From the NCBI GenBank assembly GCA_049840595.1, contig JASGKO010000035.1, positions 1-49,384 on the forward strand: a stretch of DNA of 49,384 nucleotides, in the 5' to 3' direction. Positions 36,501 through 44,639 of this stretch are shown here, one piece after another; the first letter of the stretch is position 1; every line of letters begins with the position of its first letter. Source of the DNA: JASGKO01 sp049840595. GTDB taxonomy: Bacteria > Verrucomicrobiota > Verrucomicrobiia > Chthoniobacterales > Chthoniobacteraceae. The notes below the pieces were generated by a model. The model ran no database searches. It had not been told where the DNA came from and was given only the letters and a program-made list of their open reading frames with translations. A program made the position numbers and the translations under genes.

Positions 36501-36602
36501 AAGGCCGATCAGCTCTCGAAGGCGAAGGACTTCTACAAGCAACTCGCGACGGATTATCCGGATTCGCCGCACGCCGCCGAAGCGAAGCAACACGCCCAAT
36601 AA
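33531..36602 (+). CDS. Large exported tetratricopeptide-repeat protein
   Basis: A 1023-residue periplasmic or outer-membrane-associated protein. The signal peptide covers residues 1-26 (FRALPLTCTLFISLMG, end VFAQS). The rest is helical TPR repeats in the BamD/YbgF style (YAQLLQDFPTAPVVSEAQFR, ALDVFKKFLTTNPKPELAAA, MIAEKYPKSDVAPFAYFQMA). Such proteins act as scaffolds in envelope assembly or cell division, but no specific partner is indicated. The start is ATG 33531; the frame extends 23 codons upstream without a better start. Its stop overlaps the nth start (TAATG). Confidence 0.75.
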   Translation: MKRFSFRALPLTCTLFISLMGQVVFAQSDPNQAAARALDLFNAGQTKDAAAAYAQLLQDFPTAPVVSEAQFRLGYLDYLLSDYDKGIEVLQKVLGPPAPPEIQQMAYALLPQLMAAKAGKLPAGSAQQTDAYEAAIKQYDVYLQKFPKGDEVESVVYSRALASYQIHKFDDAATALRRNLAQFPTSETILDSQYLLGLTLSTQANLGFRSEDAAAKTAAPGQMSEAQRFFADIVSKKTDIALANDAAYQLGDSFLNLASFSARDAQAAIYQKALAAYRLVDSKEAMIAAQRTRLGSLLGRMRQAAGNAVMLRRLQSIQQREGAKLAALQSGPDQTVAAAIKVGEIFFFQDQPNAARVVFHQMQNFAETDDETKQVLYYLTLTYASQNLIEPSEKAYSDFQAKFKGDPIAENLPFVMGTLYLNPSPTMNNPEKALAYFKEALALYPNSRFTGDILAQQATALTQLKRYDEALDVFKKFLTTNPKPELAAAAEFGIGDIDRNTNKVDDALAQYKKVIDTYPSTPQAEQSAFWIGQLTLQKGDVQTALTELDAFVAKYPQNELVPAAVFTEATAYQKINNNDKALATFKMIAEKYPKSDVAPFAYFQMAQIYAASQKSAEMLDTMRQFIDKYPDSDKLFFAYDSLGQTEISASKIPDAIVNYLDMVDKHPANPMADQALYKAAELSRQYADSQGRFLALNDDQRKVWTKSVNDSIQQCERLLQSYPQSQNAALALQTLLKDQQMFLDAKVKTDEQVEQYFTDLAGKSDSQAGVKSKVLFTLASFLYGKDKAKALEQMKAAYDEKLVYAPADIDLYGGALIDQGKADDAMAVFQKLARDYPNPGGDPTKAPPQVQEAQATAIYGQGRALQSQGKVTDAAQKFDQLKALYPWSPKLLDATYGIALGEYQQKQYDDAITKLVAIIRAPNATTELRANSMLLSAEIQEAKGNLDDAIDQYAKIAAFYQSVAPAASEGLWKAAQLIEQQAPNITDAAKKADQLSKAKDFYKQLATDYPDSPHAAEAKQHAQ

Positions 36603-37255
36603 TGACGAAAGCGGAGCGCGCCCGGTCCATCCTCGAAGTCCTGGCGCGCACCTACCCGACCGCGCATTGCGAGCTCGTGCATGAGAATCCGCTCCAGCTC
36701 CTGGTCGCGGTCATTCTCTCCGCACAATGCACCGACAAGCGGGTGAATATCGTCACGCCTGCGCTCTTCGCCCGCTGCACCACGGCGGCGGATTACGCGG
36801 CGATTTCGCAGGAGGAACTGGAGTCGTTCATCAAGACGACCGGTTTCTTTCGCAGCAAAGCGAAGAACATTCGCAGCATGGCGGCGGATCTGATCGCTCA
36901 TCACGACGGCCAAGTCCCGGCCAGTCTGCCCGCCCTGGTGGCCCTTGCCGGGGTTGGTCGCAAGACGGCCAACGTCGTGCTCGGCGACGCCTTCAATCTG
37001 AGCGAAGGCGTGGTCGTGGACACCCACGTTGCCCGTCTCTCGCAGCGCTTCGGCTTCACCAGGCAGAAAGACCCGGTAAAGATCGAGCAGGAGTTAATGA
37101 AAATTGTCCCGCGTGACCAGTGGGCGATCCTGAGCCACTGGCTCATCTGGCACGGTCGTCGGCGTTGTTATGCGCGCAACCCCGATTGCGCGGAGTGCGA
37201 AGTGCAGGCGCTGTGCCCGAGTGCGTTCAAGTTTTCGAAAGTTCGCAAGGGCTGA
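36602..37255 (+). CDS. nth: Endonuclease III
   Basis: A 217-residue DNA glycosylase/AP lyase that removes oxidised pyrimidines. The helix-hairpin-helix (LVALAGVGRKTANVVLG) carries the catalytic Lys121. Asp140 is in VVVDTHVARLSQRFG. The iron-sulphur ligands Cys189, Cys196, Cys199 and Cys205 follow the C-x6-C-x2-C-x5-C rule. The length is normal for the family. It is translationally coupled to the TPR gene. Confidence 0.95.
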   Translation: MTKAERARSILEVLARTYPTAHCELVHENPLQLLVAVILSAQCTDKRVNIVTPALFARCTTAADYAAISQEELESFIKTTGFFRSKAKNIRSMAADLIAHHDGQVPASLPALVALAGVGRKTANVVLGDAFNLSEGVVVDTHVARLSQRFGFTRQKDPVKIEQELMKIVPRDQWAILSHWLIWHGRRRCYARNPDCAECEVQALCPSAFKFSKVRKG

Positions 37256-37315
37256 TTACCGGCTGTCAATCCTCCTGCTTGCGTGTTGGCTGCTGGAAGG
37301 GTAAAATCCAGTTCC

Positions 37316-37528
37316 ATGAGCGAGATTATCTTTGATGTGCGTGAAGATGAAGTAGCCGGTGGCTACACGGCTTCGGCACTCGGATTTGGGATTCATACGG
37401 AGGCGGATACCGTGGAGGAATTGCGTGCCGCAGTGCGCGAGGCGGTGGATTGTTTTTTTGATGAAAGCATGGACGCACCGAAAATCATCCGCCTCCATTT
37501 TGTCCGCGACGAAGTATTTGCTCGATGA
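37316..37528 (+). CDS. HicB-like antitoxin
   Basis: A 70-residue protein starting MSEIIFDVREDEVAGGYTAS, with TEADTVEELRAAVREAVDCF, the partial RNase H-like fold of HicB and related antitoxins. It lacks a visible DNA-binding tail. It overlaps hicA by four bases (ATGA). Antitoxin-first order is common in this HicB subgroup. The start ATG 37316 was preferred over the upstream codons from 37283. Confidence 0.75.
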   Translation: MSEIIFDVREDEVAGGYTASALGFGIHTEADTVEELRAAVREAVDCFFDESMDAPKIIRLHFVRDEVFAR

Positions 37529-37767
37529 AGCTGCCGCGCGATGTGTCCGCTACGCAGTTGATCAAGGCGCTGCGGAAATTGGGCTATGAGGTTTCCCGGC
37601 AGCGTGGTTCGCACATCCGGATTACCACTCAAAGAGATGGAGAACACCACGAGGTGGTTCCCAATCATAGCCCGCTCAAACCGGGAACTTTCTCGTCGAT
37701 TCTCAAAGGGGTGGCATTGCACCATGGAATGACGCCGGACGCTCTTCTCCAGTTGCTGGATCTTTAA
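37525..37767 (+). CDS. HicA-type mRNA interferase toxin
   Basis: An 80-residue double-stranded RNA-binding-fold toxin. LIKALRKLGYEVSRQRGSHI contains the catalytic His30, and the strand GEHHEVVPNHSPLKPGTFSS and the helix GMTPDALLQLL complete the fold. It would cleave mRNA when the HicB partner is lost. It overlaps the antitoxin gene by four bases. Confidence 0.82.
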   Translation: MKLPRDVSATQLIKALRKLGYEVSRQRGSHIRITTQRDGEHHEVVPNHSPLKPGTFSSILKGVALHHGMTPDALLQLLDL

Positions 37768-37780
37768 CAAACTGGGCGCA

Positions 37781-37984
37781 ATGAATTTAACCGAAATTCT
37801 GGAGGAGATTCCAAAGCTTTCTTTTATCGAAAGGCAGATGGTGATTCAGAAGGCGATGGCGGACGAGCCGTGCTTCCCGAAAGACGAGGACGAGGTTCTG
37901 GAGCAGCGTATGAAAGATTTTCGGCTGAATCCTAAGAGTGGAATTCCATTGGAGAAATTGAAAAGCCGCTTATTTCCCGAATGA
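37781..37984 (+). CDS. Addiction-module antitoxin-like protein (TIGR02574-type)
   Basis: A 67-residue protein: MNLTEILEEIPKLSFIERQM, then a helical middle and KSGIPLEKLKSRLFPE. This matches the small antitoxin-like family usually paired with a RelE/ParE toxin. No such toxin gene follows before 38047, so it is a solitary remnant, or part of a three-gene unit with HicBA 13 bases upstream. Confidence 0.55.
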   Translation: MNLTEILEEIPKLSFIERQMVIQKAMADEPCFPKDEDEVLEQRMKDFRLNPKSGIPLEKLKSRLFPE

Positions 37985-38047
37985 TCCAGCGGATTCTTGG
38001 CTGCCGACGATAATGGGCGTCATGAAGGTCGCTTATGAAGTTAGGAG

Positions 38048-39175
38048 CTACTTCTTCACCGCCAGCATGAGGTTGGCAGTCTTAGGATTGTAGGCGTAGC
38101 CGACGCCGAAATCGAGCGTCGCGAAGGAGCCGCCGCGCTTGTAAACGTCGGCGAGATCGGACTGGTAGTTTTGCAGGAAGATGCGGAGCGGCGGGGCGTA
38201 GCTGCCGTAGAAGCGGCAGGACCATTTGCTCTGGTCGAAGTTTTTGTAGGGGATGCCGGAGTCGTCCTGCAGGATGGCGCGGAACTCGCCGAGCAGCGCG
38301 TCGCGGATCGCGGAGAAGTCGCCGATGTGCATGAGATAGGAGGCGGACTTCACGTAAACGGTATCGGCGCCGCTGGCGTGAGCGAGCTTGAGCGGGAGCT
38401 TGTCCTTGCTCAGGCCGCCGTTGGAAAGATCGGAACTGAGGTAGTAGAGCGTGCGCTGTTCTTTGACGCCGACTTCGTTGAAGGTGAATTTCACGCCTTG
38501 CGGGACCATTTCGACGCTCTGGATCTGCTGGCCCATGCGCGCGAGCATCACGTAGAGCACGGGGATGGTGCCGCTGAGCGGGTTGGTGGCGAAGTCGGTC
38601 CGCATGTCCTTGGTCACGAAGTAACCGGCCTCGAAGAGTGTCTTGAAGGATTGGTTGAGGCCGCGCAGGGCGTCATCGAGTTGCCCGGCTTGCAGCTTGT
38701 AGAGATCGGGGATGGTGCCGACCGGTTCGAGGCCGCAGAGGACATAGACCTGGGCCTTGGGGAACATGCTGAAGACGTAGGTGAAATCCGGGCCGCTGAA
38801 GGGATAGAAGACGCCCTTCGTGCCGACGCCGCCGAGCTGGGCGACGGAAAAGGCGCGCACCTTTTGCAGGGCACGCATGTCGAGCCGGCCGAAGCCGCTC
38901 GCCATGTTCAGCGAATAGCTCTGCCAGGCGGCGGAACCCGCCAGCTTCGCGAGATAGGGATCGCTGGGCATGAGACCGGCGAGGAAACGGGCGAGATCGT
39001 GCTGGGAGATTTTTCCGGAAGGGACGTTTACCGCCGGGGCAGGGGGCGCGATGAGGGTGCCGGTCTTGGTCTTGGTCACGCCGGAGGCGGCGGTCGCTTT
39101 TCTGACTTCCTGGGCCTGCCCGTTCATTCCCATCATGCCCAGCGTAAGGATGGTTAAAAGTATCAGCCGTCGCAT
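38048..39175 (-). CDS. Secreted protein of unknown function
   Basis: A 375-residue exported protein. The signal peptide covers residues 1-22 (RLILLTILTLGMMGMNGQAQ). A Thr/Ala/Pro linker to about 60 is followed by a globular part with GVFYPFSGPDFTYVFSMFPK, VPQGVKFTFNEVGVKEQRTL and a C-terminal YKRGGSFATLDFGVGYAYN. I do not recognise the family. The start ATG 39175 was chosen because the signal peptide follows directly. No operon partner. Confidence 0.65.
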   Translation of the reverse strand: MRRLILLTILTLGMMGMNGQAQEVRKATAASGVTKTKTGTLIAPPAPAVNVPSGKISQHDLARFLAGLMPSDPYLAKLAGSAAWQSYSLNMASGFGRLDMRALQKVRAFSVAQLGGVGTKGVFYPFSGPDFTYVFSMFPKAQVYVLCGLEPVGTIPDLYKLQAGQLDDALRGLNQSFKTLFEAGYFVTKDMRTDFATNPLSGTIPVLYVMLARMGQQIQSVEMVPQGVKFTFNEVGVKEQRTLYYLSSDLSNGGLSKDKLPLKLAHASGADTVYVKSASYLMHIGDFSAIRDALLGEFRAILQDDSGIPYKNFDQSKWSCRFYGSYAPPLRIFLQNYQSDLADVYKRGGSFATLDFGVGYAYNPKTANLMLAVKK

Positions 39176-39453
39176 CGAAATCTCCATGAGTTGTTTGAAA
39201 CACATTTTCGGTTCATTGCCAAGCGGCGCGAATTTGTGGGGACGGAGATTTTTGAGCCGGATGAAAAGGATTGGCCGGATGCGGAACCGGCAGGCCCAGG
39301 AGCACGAGCAAGATCCGGCGTGAAAGTTGGGTTTGGCGCCGCTCTTCCATCTCCATGTCCTCCGTGGTTTGTGGCTTGCTTCCGCCTGGCTAGGCCGGGT
39401 TCACGAATTTCCAAGCAGGTCCTTCCAGTCATGAAAGCGGTCCATGCTTTGCC

Positions 39454-39489
39454 CGCGCTGTAGCCACGGCCCTGTGGGCCGTTGGGGAA
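39454..39489. repeat. Left half of a perfect 36-bp inverted repeat
   Basis: It contains TGTAGCCACGGCCCTGTGGG, with its own small hairpin CGGCCC-TGT-GGGCCG. Its exact reverse complement is at 39578-39613, 88 bases away. The pair lies in the 570-base gene-free space between the secreted protein and phosphofructokinase genes. Confidence 0.9.
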
Positions 39490-39577
39490 AGACGATGCTC
39501 CCACAAAAAGCTCGTTCCAAGGTAAGAACCAATTACGCTGCGGAACTGGAAGAGCGCTGCGATTCCATGGCCCGTTC

Positions 39578-39613
39578 TTCCCCAACGGCCCACAGGGCCG
39601 TGGCTACAGCGCG
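39578..39613. repeat. Right half of a perfect 36-bp inverted repeat
   Basis: Reverse complement of 39454-39489 at all 36 positions. The spacer (39490-39577) has no ORF. Flanking sequence to either side does not continue the match, so the ends are sharp. The remaining parts of 39206-39775 show one weak CACGGAG-type array near 39345-39375 and nothing else. Confidence 0.9.
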
Positions 39614-39775
39614 ACGGGGAAGCTCCGCGCGGAAAGGCGTGGTTTTGCCTTCTGTTTTGCAATTCGTGAGCCCGATCTAAACCGCATCAGGAGCATTCTT
39701 CACGCCGGTTTTTGGTGATTCGTCCGCTTTCCCGCTTGCTGTCCTGTAGTCAATGTGGCACACCCTTCCCCCGAC

Positions 39776-41081
39776 ATGGATACAGGGATTACTTCACTGG
39801 GGCTTCCAGAAATCGATTCGCCACTCGGTCATTTGACCTCGGTGGGGGTAAAATTCCGCACCGACGATGAGCGCGTTCTTTTTGAGGACAAGTTCAACGC
39901 CAACGACCCTTCCACCGTTTTCAATTCGCCGGTCAGCTTCGAGCTGGCTGGGCCGCGCGAGAAAATTTTCTTTGAACCGTCGCGCGTGACTGCGGGCATC
40001 GTCACCTGCGGTGGTCTCTGCCCGGGGTCGAACGATGTGATCCGCGCGATCGTGATGGAACTCTACTACCGCTACGGCAGCACGCGCATCTACGGCTTCC
40101 GCTACGGCTACGAGGGGCTCATCCCGCGCTACGGCCACACCCCGCTTTTCCTCAAGCCCGATAACGTGGCGAGCATCCATACCTTCGGCGGCACGATTCT
40201 CGGGACCTCCCGTGGTCCGCAGAATGTGAGCGAGATGGTGGATATCCTTGAGGAGATGAATATCGACATCCTCTTCGTCATCGGCGGGGACGGCACGCTG
40301 CGCGGGGCCGACGCCATGAGCAAGGAAGTCGCGGCGCGCGGCTTGAAAAAGAGCATCATCGGCATCCCGAAGACGATCGATAACGACATCATGTATGTGG
40401 ACAAGAGCTTCGGCTTCGAGACCGCTTTTTCCGAGGCGGTCACGGCGGTGAAGTGTGCGCATACCGAGTCGCAGGGCTCCATGAATGGCATCGGGCTGGT
40501 GAAGCTGATGGGCCGCGATTCCGGCTTCATCTCCTGCTTTGCAGCGCTGGCGGGGAACGACGTGAATTTTGTGCTCATCCCCGAAGTGCCATTCGAGCTT
40601 GAAGGGCAGCGCGGGCTGCTGGAAGCGCTGCGCTACCGGCTCGCCAAGCGCAAGCACGCGGTGATTGTCGTCGCGGAAGGCGCGGGGCAGCATCTCATTA
40701 ATTCCAGCGGTGGTGGCACCGATGCTTCGGGCAATCAGAAGGTACGGCGACATCGGCCTGTTCCTGAAGGACAAGATCAACGCCTTCTTCAAAGAGCGCC
40801 GGATGGAGTGCAACCTCAAGTATATTGATCCGAGCTACACGATTCGCAGCGTTCCCGCCGGGGCGCAGGACAACGTTTTCTGCGCACGCCTCGCCCAGAA
40901 TGCGGTGCACGCCGCGATGGCGGGCAAGACGGACATGCTGGTCGGTCGCTGGCATGGCACGTTCGTGCATCTGCCGCTCAATCTCATCACGCACGGGCGC
41001 CGCAAAGTGGATCCCGAGGGCGAGCTCTGGCACTCCGTGCTCGAATGCACCGGCCAGCCGCCGCAACTCTTCGACGCTTAG
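39776..41081 (+). CDS. 6-phosphofructokinase, PPi-PFK-like clade, with one frameshift
   Basis: A glycolytic enzyme of about 434 residues when corrected. GGDG at 170-173 (FVIGGDGTLRGAD) is the form found in ATP users, while PKTIDND at 198-204 carries the Lys typical of pyrophosphate-type enzymes. This combination marks the ATP-using 'group X' enzymes (for example Treponema and Entamoeba forms). The substrate site is seen in KLMGRDSGFISCFAALAGND. The frame breaks near 40740: an extra G in CAGAAGGTACGGC; without it NQKYGDIGLFLKDKINAF follows. The start is ATG 39776; GTG 39755 is possible. The break is probably a sequencing error. Confidence 0.88.
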
Positions 41082-41164
41082 GCGAAGAAGTTGAGAGTTG
41101 AGGGATGAGAGTTGAGAGGAAAATTTAGCCTTCGACTTTTTGGGAACGCAAGCGCGGCAACGAG

Positions 41165-41245
41165 GTGAAGGCAAAAGCTTCGTGTCCTTCGTGATCTTCG
41201 TGGTGAAATATTTTTGCTCGGTGCCTTGGTGGTGAATTTTTGCGC
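41165..41245. repeat. Two reversed CACGAAG and CACCAAG arrays
   Basis: Read on the minus strand: TTCACCACGAAGATCACGAA and GGACACGAAG (about 41169-41206), then TTCACCACCAAGGCACC (about 41221-41240). They fill the space between the phosphofructokinase and cysteine desulfurase genes. Confidence 0.6.
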
Positions 41246-41293
41246 GTGGAAATTCCTTTTCAGTTCCTTCGTTTGCTGCGCTAGAGTAGCGGC

Positions 41294-42439
41294 GTGATCT
41301 ATCTCGACTACAACGCCACCACGCCGCTCGCCCCCGAGGTGCTCGACGCGATGCGTCCGTATCTCGAAACGCATTTTGGCAATGCGTCCAGCATTCATCA
41401 GGCGGGGCGCGAGGCGCGCGCGGCGATTGATGATGCGCGGGAGCGGCTGGCGCGTTTGCTGGGCGCGCGCCCGCACGAGATCATCTTCACCGGTGGTGGC
41501 ACGGAGGCGGACAACCTGGCGATTCTCGGCCTCGCGCGTTCGCGGGCGGAAAAAGGAAAGCGGCTGATTACTTGCGCGACCGAGCATCATGCGGTGTTGC
41601 AGGCGTTTGAATATTTGGAGCGGCACGAGGATTTTTGCGTCACGCATCTCCCGGTGGATCATCGCGGCTTGATCGATGTGCAGATGCTGCGCGACGCGCT
41701 GCGCGAGGACACCACGCTGGTCTCCATCATGTCCGCCAACAACGAGACCGGCGTCATTCAACCACTCGACGAAATTGCGGAGCTCTGCCGCGAGCACGAC
41801 GTGCTGCTGCACAGCGACATGATCCAGTCTTTCGGCAAGCAGCCAGTGCGCGCCGGGGATGCGGATGCGATCTCGATCACCGCCCATAAATTTTACGGCC
41901 CGAAAGGGGTGGGGATGCTCTACCTGCGCAGCGGCATTTCGATTCAGAAAATTCAATTCGGCGGCTCGCATGAAAACGAGCGCCGCCCCGGCACCGAGAA
42001 TGTGGCGTCGATTGCCGGGCTGGCCCGCGCGGCGGAGCTGGCGCTGCAGGAGGTCGGCCCCGAGCAGGTCCGCCAGGCCGCGCTGCGCGACCGGTTGTGG
42101 GAGGGGATTCATGCGGCTTTTCCGACCGCCATTCTCAATGGTGATCACGAGCGTCGCCTCGCGGGCACGCTTAACGTCAGCTTCCCCGGCCTCGACGGCG
42201 AGGGGCTGCTCATGAATCTTGATCTCGAAGGCATCTGCGCCTCCAGCGGCTCGGCCTGCATGGTGGGCTCCATCGTGCCCTCGCACGTGCTGCTCGCGAT
42301 GGGCGTGCCGGAGGAAGCCGCGCGATCCACCGTGCGCTTCTCGCTCGGCAAGGCGACCACGGCGGAGGAGATTGAACAAACGATTACGGCAATGGAGCGG
42401 ATTACGGCACGGCTGAACCCCGAACCTGTCCATCCCTGA
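41294..42439 (+). CDS. Cysteine desulfurase, IscS/NifS family
   Basis: A 381-residue pyridoxal-phosphate enzyme that takes sulphur from cysteine for iron-sulphur clusters and thiolation. The N-terminus IYLDYNATTPLAPEVLDAM is typical. Asp175 in LLHSDMIQSFG contacts the cofactor, Lys199 in ITAHKFYGPKG binds it, and Cys322 in CASSGSACMVGS is the persulphide carrier. The start is GTG 41294. It is followed without a gap by the SprT-like gene (TGATG). Confidence 0.92.
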   Translation: MIYLDYNATTPLAPEVLDAMRPYLETHFGNASSIHQAGREARAAIDDARERLARLLGARPHEIIFTGGGTEADNLAILGLARSRAEKGKRLITCATEHHAVLQAFEYLERHEDFCVTHLPVDHRGLIDVQMLRDALREDTTLVSIMSANNETGVIQPLDEIAELCREHDVLLHSDMIQSFGKQPVRAGDADAISITAHKFYGPKGVGMLYLRSGISIQKIQFGGSHENERRPGTENVASIAGLARAAELALQEVGPEQVRQAALRDRLWEGIHAAFPTAILNGDHERRLAGTLNVSFPGLDGEGLLMNLDLEGICASSGSACMVGSIVPSHVLLAMGVPEEAARSTVRFSLGKATTAEEIEQTITAMERITARLNPEPVHP

Positions 42440-43038
42440 TGAAAGCCATGCAAATGTTGTTTGAATGGCTGGCGCCGCAAGCGCCCAAGCGTCCCCGGCC
42501 CATTCCCGCCACCACTTCCTCCGATGATGCCGCGCTCCTGGCGCAGGCACGCACGATTTTGCGCGAGGCGGGCTGTCACACGCTCGCCGCGCGGGTGCGC
42601 GTGGAATGGAGTGCGCGTCTCAAGACCACGGCGGGCATCGCGTGTTTCCGCGATTACCTGGTGCGGCTCAATCCGCAGCTCCAGCGTTTTCCGGCGAGCG
42701 AGGCGGATCGCACGTTGCGTCATGAGCTGGCCCATCTGCTCGCGCATGAGCGGGCCGGGCGCCGACGCATCGCCGCCCACGGTCCCGAGTGGCGCGCCGC
42801 CTGTGCGACGCTCGGGATTCCCGATGAGAACCGTTGCCACACGCTGCCGTTGCAGGGGCGGCGTCGGCAGGAGCGCAAGCTCTGCTACGTGTGCAAAGGG
42901 TGCGGACAGCAGGTGAGGCGGGTGCGCCCGTTCAAGCACCGCAGCGCGTGTCTGAATTGCTGCCGCCGACATAATCATGGGCGCTATGATGAGCGGTTTC
43001 GGTTCGTGAAAGTGGCGATGGCGCCTCAACTTGGGTGA
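42439..43038 (+). CDS. SprT-like zinc metallopeptidase
   Basis: A 199-residue protein. The zinc site is HELAH at 95-99 with a third ligand likely His114 (IAAHGPEW). The C-terminal zinc knuckles are at CYVCKGCG (149-155) and CLNCC (171-175). This matches the SprT/SPRTN-like family, whose eukaryotic members digest DNA-protein crosslinks; bacterial roles are unknown. The start overlaps the cysteine desulfurase stop by one base, so it is cotranslated with it. Confidence 0.8.
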   Translation: MKAMQMLFEWLAPQAPKRPRPIPATTSSDDAALLAQARTILREAGCHTLAARVRVEWSARLKTTAGIACFRDYLVRLNPQLQRFPASEADRTLRHELAHLLAHERAGRRRIAAHGPEWRAACATLGIPDENRCHTLPLQGRRRQERKLCYVCKGCGQQVRRVRPFKHRSACLNCCRRHNHGRYDERFRFVKVAMAPQLG

Positions 43039-43062
43039 CCTGCCCCTCATGGGGATTTACTG

Positions 43063-43728
43063 ATGATCTCACATCCTCCGCTCGGTTCATCCCCGGGGAA
43101 AAACTCGGCCAAACTCCGCGAACGGCTGTCGTTTGCAGCGATTCTCCTTGGGGGGATTCTTGTTGCCTGGCTTCGAATCACCGACTTTGCGGCGATGCGG
43201 CAATATGGTTGGGCCTTTTACGCTGCGATCGCTATTTTTCCCTCGTTTGCAATTGGGGTTGGTCCTCGTAGCTATCGAATCGTGGGTGTTCTTCTGCTTG
43301 TCGGGATCGCGCTTTTCGGCTTCCACGAATTTCAAAGGTATGAGCGTGGTTCGCGGTTGGAACTCCATGAGGAGCGGAGCGAATCCAAGCCGAAGATCAG
43401 GCGCAGGTTTTCCCTGAAATTGCTGGACCGGCTTGCAGCCATCCAGGCTGCCGGGAGTGATCCGATCGCTGCGGCAGAATCACCAGAACAGCTTCGCTTC
43501 TTAAAAGCTTATCTCGCAGTCCTCGATGAAGAGAGGCTGAAACTTAAAGGCGAACCGCATCCGCAGGATACAGCATTTCCCTGGATGGAAAGTTTGCGCC
43601 GTTGCGGGATCGTTTTTCCCGAAGGCACGAGTGTCCGGCTTTTACCCGTCGATCCTCCGCTGCAGGTGATAAGCGATCCGGCTACGATGAAGCAAATTGA
43701 GGCGCTGATGGACTTGAAGGCGGAGTGA
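43063..43728 (+). CDS. Membrane protein of unknown function
   Basis: A 221-residue protein. Three hydrophobic segments (FAAILLGGILVAWL, YGWAFYAAIAIFPSFAIGV, IVGVLLLVGIALFGF) are followed by a charged, probably cytoplasmic, half (QFRKAYLAV-like helices ending QIEALMDLKAE). Not recognised. It starts 24 bases after the SprT-like stop. Confidence 0.55.
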   Translation: MISHPPLGSSPGKNSAKLRERLSFAAILLGGILVAWLRITDFAAMRQYGWAFYAAIAIFPSFAIGVGPRSYRIVGVLLLVGIALFGFHEFQRYERGSRLELHEERSESKPKIRRRFSLKLLDRLAAIQAAGSDPIAAAESPEQLRFLKAYLAVLDEERLKLKGEPHPQDTAFPWMESLRRCGIVFPEGTSVRLLPVDPPLQVISDPATMKQIEALMDLKAE

Positions 43729-43797
43729 GGGCAGGGGCTTTTCTCATCCATACCCATCCGCGTCATCTGCGGCTAAATCTCTTTCTCTGCGTAAGAC

Positions 43798-44601
43798 CTA
43801 ATAGGCGTGCAAAGAGGGCTCGAAGAATTCCGCGACGCGCTCGATCTTCAATGCCTTGCCGGTGGTTTTGTCGATCTCGACGAGGGCGCCGTGGAGTTTC
43901 ACCGGGCCTTTGGCGACCGGAAAGAGGATCGGCATGCTGGTGAGAAAACGCTGCACGATCGGGGCGATCTCGCGTCCGAGCACAGACTCGGTGGGGCCGC
44001 ACATGCCGGCGTCGCAGAGGAAGGCCGTGCCGCCTGGGAAAACCTGTTCATCCGCCGTCTGCGTATGCGTGTGGGTGCCGACGACGGCGCTGACCTTGCC
44101 GTCGAGGAAACGGCCCATCGCGATTTTTTCGCTGGTGGTCTCGGCATGGACATCGACGAAAATGATCGGCGTCTCCTGGCGCATGCGCTCGACTTCGCGC
44201 TCAATAACGAGGAAAGGATTTTCCAGCGCAGGGAGCATGAAGGTGCGGCCCTGCACGTTGATGACGCCGACTTTGCCCTTGGGCGTCTCCAGGATCACGG
44301 AGCCCTGGCCGGGCGTGCCCTCGGGGTAATTGATCGGGCGGAGCAGGCGCGGCTCGGTGGGGAGAAAGGGAATGATGTCCTTCTGGTCCCAGATGTGATC
44401 GCCAGTAGTGATGACCGCCGCGCCGGAGCGCAGGAGGTCGATGGTGATCTTCGGCGTGATGCCGCGACCGCCGGCGGAGTTCTCGCCATTGACGATGACG
44501 AAATCCACGCCGCGTTCTTTTTTGAATACCGGGATCATTTCGGTCACCGCGCGCCGTCCCGGCTCGCCAATGACGTCCCCCAAAAAGAGTAGCTTCAACA
44601 T
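43798..44601 (-). CDS. YmdB-like metallophosphoesterase (TIGR00282)
   Basis: A 267-residue dimetal phosphodiesterase. In Bacillus, YmdB hydrolyses 2',3'-cyclic nucleotides or cAMP and steers biofilm and motility choice. The metal ligands are visible: Asp9 in LFLGDVIGE, Glu40 and Asn41 in VNGENSAGG, His69 in TTGDHIWD, His152 in VDVHAETTS, and His177 and His179 in VGTHTHTQT. It diverges from the amidase gene across 38 bases, so the two promoters must overlap there. Confidence 0.9.
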   Translation of the reverse strand: MLKLLFLGDVIGEPGRRAVTEMIPVFKKERGVDFVIVNGENSAGGRGITPKITIDLLRSGAAVITTGDHIWDQKDIIPFLPTEPRLLRPINYPEGTPGQGSVILETPKGKVGVINVQGRTFMLPALENPFLVIEREVERMRQETPIIFVDVHAETTSEKIAMGRFLDGKVSAVVGTHTHTQTADEQVFPGGTAFLCDAGMCGPTESVLGREIAPIVQRFLTSMPILFPVAKGPVKLHGALVEIDKTTGKALKIERVAEFFEPSLHAY

Positions 44602-44639
44602 TCGGCTCTTGTTTTATAGTGCCCTGCTGCTTTGCACCA

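Noticed and set aside
40698..41174. ORFs opposite the phosphofructokinase 3' part
   Set aside because: They are shadows of the corrected phosphofructokinase frame, which has clear family motifs.
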